DNA from: Rossellomorea vietnamensis | GTDB lineage: Bacteria; Bacillota; Bacilli; Bacillales; Bacillaceae_B | Length of the DNA stretch: 64,000 bases | Direction of reading: 5' to 3' | Assembly (NCBI RefSeq): GCF_025398035.1 | Contig: NZ_CP104558.1 | Location: 1,984,001-2,048,000 of the forward strand | In this document: positions 34,589-43,224 of the stretch, one piece after another | Position numbering within the stretch: position 1 is the first letter of the stretch | Layout of the letters: each line of letters opens with the position of its first letter | Made by a program: the position numbers and the translations under genes | Notes under the pieces: generated by a model | What the model was told of the DNA's origin: nothing | Seen by the model: the letters and a program-made list of their open reading frames with translations, nothing else | Databases searched by the model: none

Positions 34589-34604
34589 GCCATAGCTTTC
34601 TTTA
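34561..34604 (+). terminator. Terminator overlapping the end of paralogue 2
   Basis: GAAAGCTATG pairs with CATAGCTTTC, followed by TTTATTGTTTT. The left arm contains the last codons of the gene. Confidence 0.75.
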
Positions 34605-34704
34605 TTGTTTTGTATCTTACCATTGATATCTAACAAACCTCAAGTAATTTCACTGTTAGGTTGCTTTAAGAGGCAATATTAGCTGTTAAGAATGTGCTAC
34701 AGAA

Positions 34705-37014
34705 TTAAAACAATTGTTGCTTCTCAGTCATAGAAATATAATCTCTTAAATCATCACTAGAGTTGTAAAAGTCCTCAAGTAAAAGCTCTTCAACCTTTTC
34801 TCTTAAACATATTACCTTAATCTTCTTGATTCCATCATGATGTACAAGATAGTCTTTATCTTCTGTTAAAGTATATCTACCATCATCTGCATCGAAGTTA
34901 GTATATCCTTCTTCTTCAAAATCCCAACATATTAAATGTGAAACAAGCACCATCGAGTGTCCTAAATTATCTTTCTCACCTAGTTTATACTTTAATTCCA
35001 CATAGGAATAAGCACCTTCATTATTATTTGAAAACTCAGTCCATTCACTATTCCATTTGCTCTCAAAGCGGACCTTCATATTAAGTGCATTATACAATGA
35101 ACCCTTTTTAATCTTAGCGACACAATCTATTCCTTTAGATTCGTTATAATCTAATAAAATAAAGTCAAATTTATCTGGGAAAAGATTTAAAAACATGTAT
35201 AAAACGCCATATGTTTGTACTTCATTTAAAGGCTCAAGTAAGGTACCAGTGAATGGTTTTTCCTGAGTTAAAAAATTCGACTTAATTAATCTTCTATTTT
35301 TACTTTTAGCATTATTCACACGATTAACTAATTCATTTGATGGTTCAATTAATAGTTTTGTCTTTGAGCTAATAATACTTTTAAGTTGTGCCAGTTTCTG
35401 CGAAGCATCTTTTACTACATTCTCAATATTACTAATTAATTTTTCAGCACTTTTGGTTTCGGCACCACTTAATTTATTTCCATCAACTATATTAGTAATA
35501 AATTGGGATATATAACCATTTTGTTTATTCAATTCTGCAACAGCATCCTTAACAGGGATTAAATCAATTTGGGTACCTATAGATCGGGCTTTAGCAATAT
35601 TATTCTCAATTTCAACCTCATAATAGTTCGCTTCTTCAGACTTGCTTTTAAGACGGGAAACTAGCGGAGCATTAAGTTTTGGTTCTTTTTTTGGCTTCGC
35701 TTTACTTCTATAGTTTTTTGTATAACTTGACAGTGTAGTATTAACCTTCTCGTTGATTCTATCTTTTATCAGTGACGCTAATGAGTGTTTTAAGTCGTAT
35801 CTATTTTTGTTAACTTGAATTCCAAGAAAGTCATCAAATATAGGTGAAAAAGCCATTTCAAACCTTAAATAGTTCAAAGATGGATGATCAACACCTAATA
35901 TTTTCGCTGCCCTACCTATATAACGATGGTTTCTTTTAATATAAAAACCTGAATCTTCAATAGAAGGTAACATGCAACCTGGTAAATCTCTATTTACTTT
36001 ACTTTTGACACTTGCTATTAAGAAAGCAGCATTTAAATGATACATATTTATTATAATTTTTTGACTTAAAAAAGCATCATCACTTTCAAAGAAGGCCCTA
36101 TATTTTCTCTTTATACTTTCCTTCACATAGGAGTCTTCCATTTTTAATATATCCTTTAAGGTAATTTCTATTCTGTCTATTAACTTTGAACCTATTCCAT
36201 ACTCTACATATAATTCTTTTCTTAGAAATGGATCAATGGCCTCTACTTTTTCGTCATTGATAAATATATTAGTACCCATTTCTAAGTAATCACTATAGGT
36301 AATACCAAACTGCTTCAGCAGACTATTAACTATACCAGGTACACCATCTGCCTCAACCTCGGATTTCCTTACTCCCTGAACATGAACGACAGTTCTTACA
36401 TTGAATTCAGGATCATCTAGATTTAGTTCTTTATCTCCAACTGTTATTTCAGGATGAAGTTTCGCTTGATAAGTGAAAATTTTGTTTGAAATATCACTGC
36501 CTTCCAAACAATTCATCCACCATCCCGATTCTTTGGTTCTAGAATAAAAGTATAATCTTGTTCCTACGTTCAAATGGGAAGACATCCCATAATGAAATAA
36601 GCCATTTAATGAATTTAAAGCATTTAAATTACGAAACCTTTTGGTTTTTTCTTTTCCAAAATCGAATACTGTATCCACTAAAGTTCCAGGTCCATTATCT
36701 AATATTAGATAGGAATACCTTCTAGAATTATCATCTTGCTCCCCTATTCCATCAACGTTCTCCTTGTCACCCTTATTAAATTCCTTTGTTTCATTATAAA
36801 TTTCTTCAAACACATAGATTTTTATTTTTCTATCAGAGTTAGTTATATCCGTAAAGTAAAAAGCATCACATGAGTCATCTGTTGATTCCATTAGCGCTTC
36901 AGAAAACTTAAAACCGGACTTTCGTTTGCTTATATCTATTGTTACTTCTTGTTTTTGTTCTTTCAGTATTTGTTTTGATTTGCTTACACTTATACTTAAT
37001 ACGTTCATGACCAC
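34705..37014 (-). CDS. GHKL (Hsp90-like) ATPase of a probable defence pair
   Basis: The 769-residue protein starts with a Hsp90/MORC-type ATPase fold. The N box is FSEALMESTDDSCDA (about residues 37-51), the G1 motif LILDNGPG (about 102-109) and a G2-like GLFHYGMSSHLNVGTRLY. The usual Mg-binding Asn of the N box (E-x-x-D-N) is Asp here. A long coiled-coil-prone segment follows around residues 440-580, then a C-terminal domain of unknown family. It lies downstream of the split DUF6119 protein on the same strand, so the two probably act together. Anti-phage function is inferred from location in a restriction-rich island. Confidence 0.7.
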   Translation of the reverse strand: MVMNVLSISVSKSKQILKEQKQEVTIDISKRKSGFKFSEALMESTDDSCDAFYFTDITNSDRKIKIYVFEEIYNETKEFNKGDKENVDGIGEQDDNSRRYSYLILDNGPGTLVDTVFDFGKEKTKRFRNLNALNSLNGLFHYGMSSHLNVGTRLYFYSRTKESGWWMNCLEGSDISNKIFTYQAKLHPEITVGDKELNLDDPEFNVRTVVHVQGVRKSEVEADGVPGIVNSLLKQFGITYSDYLEMGTNIFINDEKVEAIDPFLRKELYVEYGIGSKLIDRIEITLKDILKMEDSYVKESIKRKYRAFFESDDAFLSQKIIINMYHLNAAFLIASVKSKVNRDLPGCMLPSIEDSGFYIKRNHRYIGRAAKILGVDHPSLNYLRFEMAFSPIFDDFLGIQVNKNRYDLKHSLASLIKDRINEKVNTTLSSYTKNYRSKAKPKKEPKLNAPLVSRLKSKSEEANYYEVEIENNIAKARSIGTQIDLIPVKDAVAELNKQNGYISQFITNIVDGNKLSGAETKSAEKLISNIENVVKDASQKLAQLKSIISSKTKLLIEPSNELVNRVNNAKSKNRRLIKSNFLTQEKPFTGTLLEPLNEVQTYGVLYMFLNLFPDKFDFILLDYNESKGIDCVAKIKKGSLYNALNMKVRFESKWNSEWTEFSNNNEGAYSYVELKYKLGEKDNLGHSMVLVSHLICWDFEEEGYTNFDADDGRYTLTEDKDYLVHHDGIKKIKVICLREKVEELLLEDFYNSSDDLRDYISMTEKQQLF

Positions 37015-37114
37015 ATTTCCCCCTTACAAACTAAAATGAATTACTATTGAAAATTTTCTGTTATATTTTATAATTATAATCCACTTATTCCGAATTTGCT
37101 GGTCTTACTGTTAA

Positions 37115-37819
37115 TTATGTTTTGAGAATGTGGGCTTTTTGGACATTAAATTGCATTCTCTTTAGTGCTTTAACATTGTGTACAAAATTTAATTTTGAAA
37201 AGAAAGGAATCCTATTATGGATTTCTTTCTCACCTTCATATATGATAGCATACACAATTGTGTAATCCCCTGGGTTGAAGGCGTTAGAAACAAATACGTT
37301 CTCAAATTCATCATTTTCTCCCTGATTCTCTTTTATCTTTGTTCTGATTGTAGGTAGTACTTCTTCAGGAAAATTTACTAGAGTTTCAGCGCTAATCCTT
37401 CCTTGAGAAAATAAATGGCTCAAAGTAGAAGAACTACTCCAAGGTTTCACATGGATCAAATGCTTTTCTAGTGATAAAAGATCACAAAGTTCAAATCTAG
37501 CATTGTCTATCACTATATTAATTCTATCCATGCATAAAAGGCTCTCATGATTTTCAGCTGCAGCAACGTTATAGGCATTCTCAGTTTTGAGAGTAGAACT
37601 ATCGTACTCAATCAAATCAATGTTTATTTCTTCTATGTTTTCTATATAAGAATTAATTTGATTTAAATACTCTTTATCGATTAAATACCATTGACCGAGA
37701 GTTAATATGAAGTAGTTTTCCTCATGTTCTACTTCACCAATTAAGCAGTTATATACCGGCCACCGATCAACTAACTGTTCAGTAGACGAATTAAATACTA
37801 AAACTTTATCACTCTTCAA
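37115..37819 (-). CDS. DUF6119/TIGR04141-like protein, C-terminal part (frameshifted gene)
   Basis: The 234 residues contain WPVYNCLIGEV, FILTLGQWYLIDKEYL and LIHVKPWSSSSTLSHLFSQG, which continue where the preceding frame stops. Together the two frames give about 540 residues, the normal size of the sporadically distributed TIGR04141 family. The TTG that opens this frame has no ribosome binding site at a useful distance, so it is unlikely to be translated alone. One additional T in the CTTTAAAG run near 37825 would fuse the two frames cleanly. It is followed by the GHKL ATPase gene. Confidence 0.6.
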   Translation of the reverse strand: MKSDKVLVFNSSTEQLVDRWPVYNCLIGEVEHEENYFILTLGQWYLIDKEYLNQINSYIENIEEINIDLIEYDSSTLKTENAYNVAAAENHESLLCMDRINIVIDNARFELCDLLSLEKHLIHVKPWSSSSTLSHLFSQGRISAETLVNFPEEVLPTIRTKIKENQGENDEFENVFVSNAFNPGDYTIVYAIIYEGEKEIHNRIPFFSKLNFVHNVKALKRMQFNVQKAHILKT

Positions 37820-37824
37820 TTTCT

Positions 37825-38727
37825 TTAAAGAGTATCATTATCTCCTTTTGGCTTTTTATTTCCAATATACGAAGCTAAACTTAGCTCATCTTCTTTATTG
37901 CCAGTTGCTAAGAATGAATACACTAAATGGTCCTCCATATTTATTATTTCCGGAGGCGCAAGGTGAATTGATTCATCCTCAACACCATTACGATAGCATT
38001 CATTAATCTTGTTAACTAAACCAGCATTTAACGAGTTAATTAGTAAAGGGTCCTTTATTTCAGATAGATAATCAATCCATTCAAAATGTTCTTTATACCT
38101 GGTGGATCGACTATCTTCCAACACCCTGTCACACAAATCTTTCAGGGTAGCAAATGAGAAATCATAATAAAAGTGAAATGGATCTCTACCGGCAATTACC
38201 TTTCCATATCTATTGAAATCTCTGGCTTCAGCTGTTACAGACTTCAATAAATCCCTAGTATCATCAATGTTAAACTCATAAATATTTGACGATTTGCTCG
38301 TTTGTGTTCTGGATTGAACAGTAACAGTGTCAATTGTAGACGAATCAATACTTTTTAATTTACTTACTTCACAGTTATTAAGCACTACTTTAAAACCAAA
38401 TCCCCTTTCATATGATTCTGGTTTGAGCATGTGCTTTCCATGTCCAAAAACAAAAGCAAAGATTCGTCTGCTTCTTTTAATAAGCAAAACCAACCTTGTA
38501 GATTGATTATTTAAGCTCGGTGGATCGGTCAACCCTTCCTTCACTTCCGAGTACCAAGAAGGTTCACTTGAATCATTATGACCAATGAATACTTTACCAT
38601 TCAAGTCAAGCCCTTCTCTTAATTCAACAACCTGATCATATTTTTCATCATCTAATACATCTTCAAATTCGGTATACTCTTCTTTTATTAAGTAGACAGT
38701 GTATTTTATTTTGGACGAATCTGACAT
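37825..38727 (-). CDS. DUF6119/TIGR04141-like protein, N-terminal part (frameshifted gene)
   Basis: The 300 residues show the family pattern: a YTVYLIKEEYTEFEDVL start, then LVLLIKRSRRIFAFVFGHG, FGFKVVLNN, the Ser/Thr-rich VTVQSRTQTS and a GRDPFHFYYDF region. The frame stops at TAA 6 bp before the frame that encodes the rest of the domain. A good GGAGG site precedes the ATG. Proteins of this family are scattered among bacteria and often lie near restriction systems; their activity is unknown to me. With the GHKL ATPase downstream it likely forms a two-gene defence-like unit, here inactivated by the frameshift or affected by a base-call error. Confidence 0.68.
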   Translation of the reverse strand: MSDSSKIKYTVYLIKEEYTEFEDVLDDEKYDQVVELREGLDLNGKVFIGHNDSSEPSWYSEVKEGLTDPPSLNNQSTRLVLLIKRSRRIFAFVFGHGKHMLKPESYERGFGFKVVLNNCEVSKLKSIDSSTIDTVTVQSRTQTSKSSNIYEFNIDDTRDLLKSVTAEARDFNRYGKVIAGRDPFHFYYDFSFATLKDLCDRVLEDSRSTRYKEHFEWIDYLSEIKDPLLINSLNAGLVNKINECYRNGVEDESIHLAPPEIINMEDHLVYSFLATGNKEDELSLASYIGNKKPKGDNDTL

Positions 38728-38910
38728 TTTGCGGCCTCCTTACTTTTAGGGTAGTGAAGGTTAAAAAGTTTTTCGTTAATTACATAAATAGTTGCTGACT
38801 GGATTTTCAAAAGTATAATGAAATTTCCCCAATCTTGGTTTTTACTATGTAATATTATGGTAACATAAAAGGAGTATTTTACTAGTATTCAATGAAACGA
38901 GGAACCATTT

Positions 38911-39033
38911 ATGCCTATAGTAGAAAGAGATTACTGGAATGATGATCGTTATCGGCCTAAAAGCAAAAAAACTCCCAAATGGTCATGGGGAGTCACCAGA
39001 TTTATCCTCTTAACACTTTTCATCTGTGGATAA
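38911..39033 (+). CDS. Small hypothetical protein
   Basis: A 40-residue frame beginning MPIVERDYWNDDRYRPK, then a basic stretch (KSKKTPKWSW) and a hydrophobic end FILLTLFICG. GAGGAA lies 7 nt before the ATG. The acidic-basic-hydrophobic pattern suits a tail-anchored small membrane peptide. No family recognised; it may be a chance frame. Confidence 0.4.
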   Translation: MPIVERDYWNDDRYRPKSKKTPKWSWGVTRFILLTLFICG

Positions 39034-39061
39034 CCAATGAAACTCAACGAAATCACATGAA

Positions 39062-39090
39062 ATCCTTTCTACTTATATAGAAGAAAGGAT
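39062..39090. other. Stem-loop in the gap before the membrane-protein gene
   Basis: ATCCTTTCT and AGAAAGGAT pair around an AT-rich loop, about 30 bp after the small frame. It may end that transcript. From 39091 to 39370 nothing further is supported. Confidence 0.45.
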
Positions 39091-39383
39091 ATTTACGTCC
39101 ATTAATGATTGAAGGATTGCAGAAAGCTGATCTGCGTTATCATTGAGCAGGATGGAACGTTGACGTATTGGCTGAAGGATTATTATAGGTGGGAGATTGG
39201 AGTAGGGATAACAGAAATTGGTCCGAACTCTCCCTTTTAATGGACAGACTTTCATTTTGAAGATGTGGTCAGTCCTCCGTCACAATAACAAATTAGTTTA
39301 CCTAGGTACTAAACACAAATTCATTAACAATAAATTAGAAACGAATATAATAGGTTAAATTTCTACAAAAAGGAGACATGAAC

Positions 39384-40589
39384 TTGTTGTTTGAATTCTT
39401 AAATAGCATAAATGAATATAGGAAAAAAGAGTGGGTCAAAAATATAGTATTTGCTCTTAGAATCTTCTCTACTATTGCATTATTAGTTACAGGTATAAGC
39501 CTGATTACACTATCTATTGGGTATGCTTTTCTATATGGATATTACTTTAGTGGAGATGTCTCTTCAGCAACATCAATCATGGAGCTAATTACTGTCATCG
39601 TTCCTTTTAACAAGTATTCTATAATAGTGATATGCACTTATATAGTTCTTTCTGTTGTATTTATTTATTCTTTGATACATGTTATAAAAACGAAAAATAT
39701 TTTACTTATATTTGTTTCCTTAATATTCTTCGCCGTATTCCAATATTTATTAACGACCTTTTTCACTGGAGAAGTGAACTTTGAGAACCTTTTATATACT
39801 CTTTCAATGTGGTTTCTACCCGCAATATTTTCTAGCATATTTTACTTTGCATTTCTAACCTCGACTAATATTCTCTCCTGTAGCTCTGGGGCAGCACTAG
39901 GAATCGTGATCTTTTACTACTTAAATATATCAATTGAAATAAATAGTGACCTTGGTTATTTGATACTTTTATTCTTAATACCCTTTACTGGAATAACAAT
40001 TACTTTCCTATATAAAAAATTCAGGGTGCTACAACGCTTTGTTCTCATCCCTTTATTTCTATGTATATTTTATTTAGGTAATATATCTCTATTAAGAATA
40101 GATGATACTAACTATTTAATAATTGCACAAATATTAATAATAATATCAGGTTATTCTGCATCATTCGTAGTCCCTAAAAAGTGGTTCAATACCTCCAATC
40201 ATTCTCCTGAAAATGCGAATGACGGTTTAGAGGAGAAAAAGGGGTTTGATAATTTCGTTCACTTTTTTGAAAAGAATAATAAATACACTCTGTTAAACTC
40301 TTTTTCTATTCTGATACTTACTATTCTAATCATAATACCTTCTTCATCTTTAATAACAGGGAAGTACATTAGTAGTTTTATACCTAATCAATCAATAAAA
40401 AAAGAAAAAGTAATGATTTATAGCAAACCATTGTATGAAGGGAATTCTACTAAAGACTCAAATGAATACAACGATGATGAATTAACGGGAATAATAATCG
40501 CTATTAAGGATGATATTATTTATTTATCAAATGAAAATAGACGATTAGAGAGGGTTAGGACACAAGAATTTAGAACTTTTGTTAAATAG
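39384..40589 (+). CDS. Multi-spanning hypothetical membrane protein
   Basis: About 400 residues with roughly nine hydrophobic helices (for example IALLVTGISLITLSIGYAFLYGYYF, ILLIFVSLIFFAVFQYLL) and a C-terminal soluble tail of about 70 residues after a last helix LNSFSILILTILIIIPSSSL. AGGAG lies only 2 nt before the ATG at 39378 but 8 nt before the TTG at 39384, so the TTG (MLFEFLNSINEYRKK) is the better start. I recognise no family. It is the last gene of the AT-rich island. Confidence 0.65.
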   Translation: MLFEFLNSINEYRKKEWVKNIVFALRIFSTIALLVTGISLITLSIGYAFLYGYYFSGDVSSATSIMELITVIVPFNKYSIIVICTYIVLSVVFIYSLIHVIKTKNILLIFVSLIFFAVFQYLLTTFFTGEVNFENLLYTLSMWFLPAIFSSIFYFAFLTSTNILSCSSGAALGIVIFYYLNISIEINSDLGYLILLFLIPFTGITITFLYKKFRVLQRFVLIPLFLCIFYLGNISLLRIDDTNYLIIAQILIIISGYSASFVVPKKWFNTSNHSPENANDGLEEKKGFDNFVHFFEKNNKYTLLNSFSILILTILIIIPSSSLITGKYISSFIPNQSIKKEKVMIYSKPLYEGNSTKDSNEYNDDELTGIIIAIKDDIIYLSNENRRLERVRTQEFRTFVK

Positions 40590-40713
40590 CTTCTAAATAT
40601 TTTGTAAAATCCTTTAAAGATTATCACTCCTTCTGCATATAATCCTTCAAGTTGCATTAAATCAGCCTTTAAGATTTTATCTTTTCTAAATGCTGACAAC
40701 TTAAACAAGAAAT

Positions 40714-40734
40714 GGACAAGACCTCCCCTTGTCC
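40714..40734. terminator. Hairpin between convergent genes at the island's right edge
   Basis: GGACAAG and CTTGTCC form a 7-bp stem. It lies immediately after the stop of the HEAT-repeat-like gene. The T-run is poor on both strands, so it is only a possible terminator. Confidence 0.4.
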
Positions 40735-40735
40735 T

Positions 40736-42421
40736 CTACTCCTCAATATAAGGCAACTCCCTCAAATGCCCTGTCTGCTCCACCATCACATAATAAAACT
40801 CTCCATACTCCACCCAGCGCAATGGAACCTTCATCGTAAGAACATTCTCTTTATTGTAAACACTGATCTGCTTCTTATCATACGTCACCTTCTTAATCTC
40901 CTGAAGGGGAATGCTCTCCTTCTTCTCACCCGTGACCTTCCTCAATTCCCTGCCCACAATGACGACGGCACTCCTCTTTTTCTTCCATAGTTCATAGAGG
41001 GTCAGGATCCCTCCAAGGAGAGTGAAGCCGACGGAGATGTAGACTTCGGTTTCCGTGATGCCATTAATGAAGACCCTGATCCAGTGGGAAATCAGGATGG
41101 CATAGAAGAACCACAGGCCTTTAGGTAGGCTTGGTGAGCTCTCGTAGTAGACGGTCTCTTCATTCTCACGTGCGTATTCTTCCCGTTTTTTCAGGAAGTG
41201 CTGTTTGTGCTCCTCGACGGTTCTGTTTTGTATCTGCTTGAGGTCGGTATGGGTGCCTTCCCACATGTCCGCACTGTCACCTTCTTCCTCAAGGCTATGT
41301 CCTCCCACCCAGGCAGCGAGTACCTCGTCCCCATGGGAGAAGCTCATCAGATAATAGCGCAGGGGCTGACCGTATGAGTTCACGGTTTCCACGGAATCGA
41401 CGACCTGAATGTTTTCCGGAAAGATATGTAGCTCCTCTCCTTCTTCATCTTGCAAATGGACCAGATGGTTAAAGAGATGTGCCTTGGCAAGCACCGGCTG
41501 CTTCGGACTGACCGGGAAGAGATGCTCTTTATTGTGTTCCGCGAGCCCCCAGTACATCATTTCTGCACTTTCGACATGGGTGGAAAGCGATTGGAGGATG
41601 TCCGGTTCAACCGGGATGTTCTTATTCATCGCAACCACGACCGCATTCGTGCTGATGCGTGGATCCTTGAACGACACCGCCTCCTTCAGGAAACCTTCTG
41701 CCTCTTCGGAGTAATAGAAGTTCATCAACCCGATCAGTACATTGAGGCGGTACCTCAGCCGGAAGTACGACTCTTTCCACGATTGATACGCATAGTTGGA
41801 CCGGTATTCCTTGTAGTACTTGAGGTACTCGTCCCGAAGCTTCGCATAATCAGCCAGCAGCAACGGAAGGATCCTCGCTCTCTTATACCCTGCCTCCACT
41901 CCCGACTCATTGATCGCTGTAATGAAGTCATAGTACATATATTTATAATAAGGGGATTCCAACTGATCAATCGTCTTATCCACAATCCCCTTCAATAGCA
42001 CGGGAAACTCACACAATTCCTCAACCGGCAGCACGACTTCCTCATGGGTAACCAACTGCACCGTCTTGTCATGAATTTCCTGAAAGATCCCCTCATCCTT
42101 TGTCAGCAGCAGACACTCAAGAGCCCGCACCTTCGCATTCGGATCAAACCCATCAAAGCGCAACAGCATCTCATCAATGATCTCAGGCATCGGATAATCA
42201 CACACAAACTCCACCAACCCAAGGGAAGGATTATCCCACACATCCACCCGCTCAGGAAACGTTGAAGCCGCCTCTTTCACCATATCCTTCAACATCTCCA
42301 CCCGGATCTTCAGATCATCCTGCCCCTTCAACTCATACAACTTCCCAAGCGCCTCATACCGCGTCCCCGGATCCGCACTGTGCAGCTGCTTCACCAAACT
42401 TCTCATCTTGATCTCGTTCAT
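40736..42421 (-). CDS. Alpha-helical repeat (HEAT-like) protein with C-terminal membrane segment
   Basis: The 561-residue protein begins with helical repeats (LVKQLHSADPGTRYEALGKLYEL, RFDGFDPNAKVRALECLLL, LKEAVSFKDPRISTNAVVVAM) that look like HEAT repeats. Two hydrophobic helices near residues 445-490 and a C-terminal soluble domain of about 70 residues (VIVGRELRKVTGEKKESIPL) follow. No signal peptide is present, so the repeats should face the cytoplasm. Base composition returns to the GC-richer level of the core genome here. The function is unknown; it stands alone next to the first toxin locus and I see no link to it. Confidence 0.65.
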   Translation of the reverse strand: MNEIKMRSLVKQLHSADPGTRYEALGKLYELKGQDDLKIRVEMLKDMVKEAASTFPERVDVWDNPSLGLVEFVCDYPMPEIIDEMLLRFDGFDPNAKVRALECLLLTKDEGIFQEIHDKTVQLVTHEEVVLPVEELCEFPVLLKGIVDKTIDQLESPYYKYMYYDFITAINESGVEAGYKRARILPLLLADYAKLRDEYLKYYKEYRSNYAYQSWKESYFRLRYRLNVLIGLMNFYYSEEAEGFLKEAVSFKDPRISTNAVVVAMNKNIPVEPDILQSLSTHVESAEMMYWGLAEHNKEHLFPVSPKQPVLAKAHLFNHLVHLQDEEGEELHIFPENIQVVDSVETVNSYGQPLRYYLMSFSHGDEVLAAWVGGHSLEEEGDSADMWEGTHTDLKQIQNRTVEEHKQHFLKKREEYARENEETVYYESSPSLPKGLWFFYAILISHWIRVFINGITETEVYISVGFTLLGGILTLYELWKKKRSAVVIVGRELRKVTGEKKESIPLQEIKKVTYDKKQISVYNKENVLTMKVPLRWVEYGEFYYVMVEQTGHLRELPYIEE

Positions 42422-42555
42422 AGGTACCCCTTCTTAGTAAGAAATTTGATTATTTCTTTGTTATTTTTTTATGGGGGAGGGAGGAGTACATGTGTCTTTG
42501 GGACTAGGTAAATAAAAAATTTTACAGTTAGAGTTTTCTCCATTTAACATAAAAA

Positions 42556-42580
42556 GAAGCACGAGATTCGCCCTCGTGCA
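42556..42580. repeat. Short palindromic repeat, GAAGCACGAG type
   Basis: GAAGCACGAGATTCGCCCTC followed by GTGC; a diverged member of the intergenic family with outer GCACGAG and CTCGTGC arms. Confidence 0.6.
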
Positions 42581-42589
42581 ACCTTTGTT

Positions 42590-42638
42590 AGAATAAAAAA
42601 ATAAAACACCTGCTGCCTAAATACAAGCAAGTGTTTTA
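42590..42638 (-). terminator. Terminator of the first LXG toxin-immunity operon
   Basis: AAAACACTTGCT pairs with AGCAGGTGTTTT (one G-U) on the minus strand, followed by ATTTTTTTATT. It lies just after the immunity gene. Confidence 0.85.
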
Positions 42639-42668
42639 GTAATTTAACTAGTAACTGAATTTAAAACA

Positions 42669-43211
42669 TTATTGAACTGGCCCCATAAATTCAGTAATAA
42701 TAAGAATATGTTCTTTAAGTTTGACTTTTTTTAAGTTCTCGACTTTTTCTTCTCCACCTAGACCTAGAAGAGGTGTATAACCGAAGCAATCTTCATAAGA
42801 TAGTTCTCCAAAGTTTTCAACAGCTTCGGGATATGGTTTCCACTTCAAATACTCATCTCGAAACTTTTCTGATTCTAAGCTACTGAAGAAATGCAAAAAA
42901 TTCGGCATAACTGTTTTAATTACTCCATATCTAAAATTAAGCAATCTTACATAACCATCCGCCCATAAAACTAAATCTCCCATTCCAGTAGCAAATAGCA
43001 CGACAGAATCCGTATATCTTTGGCTACACTCTTTTAGAATATCAACGTACTCTTCTGGATTAACACTTTTCAAGTACCCTTGCATAAAAGTTCCAAATCC
43101 ATATTCCTGCCACATATCTATTATTTCTTTTGGAACAAGATTTTTATATTTTTCTATTACTACGCTTGGAACATTACTTGTTATCTTAAAGTCATTTAGT
43201 GTTTTTTCCAT
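42669..43211 (-). CDS. Immunity protein with GAD-like and DUF1851 (Tdi1-type) regions
   Basis: The 180-residue protein has a GAD-like N-terminus (VVIEKYKNLVPKEIIDMWQEYGFGTFMQGYLKSVNP) and a DUF1851-like C-terminus (SVVLFATGMGDLVLWAD, FFSSLESEKFRDEYL, EDCFGYTPLLGLGG). This is the architecture of the Tdi1-type immunity proteins that neutralise Ntox15/Tde1-type DNases. It starts 13 bp after the toxin gene, which ends in such a domain, so the pair is self-consistent. It would bind and block the DNase domain in the cytoplasm of the producer. Confidence 0.85.
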   Translation of the reverse strand: MEKTLNDFKITSNVPSVVIEKYKNLVPKEIIDMWQEYGFGTFMQGYLKSVNPEEYVDILKECSQRYTDSVVLFATGMGDLVLWADGYVRLLNFRYGVIKTVMPNFLHFFSSLESEKFRDEYLKWKPYPEAVENFGELSYEDCFGYTPLLGLGGEEKVENLKKVKLKEHILIITEFMGPVQ

Positions 43212-43224
43212 ACAATAAACCTCC

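Noticed and set aside
37815..37860. Programmed frameshift like prfB (AGGAG upstream of CTT-TAA) in the DUF6119 gene
   Set aside because: A +1 shift at CTT-TAA leads to a stop within five codons; the C-terminal frame would need -1 and no slippery heptamer is in the right phase. A simple indel fits better.
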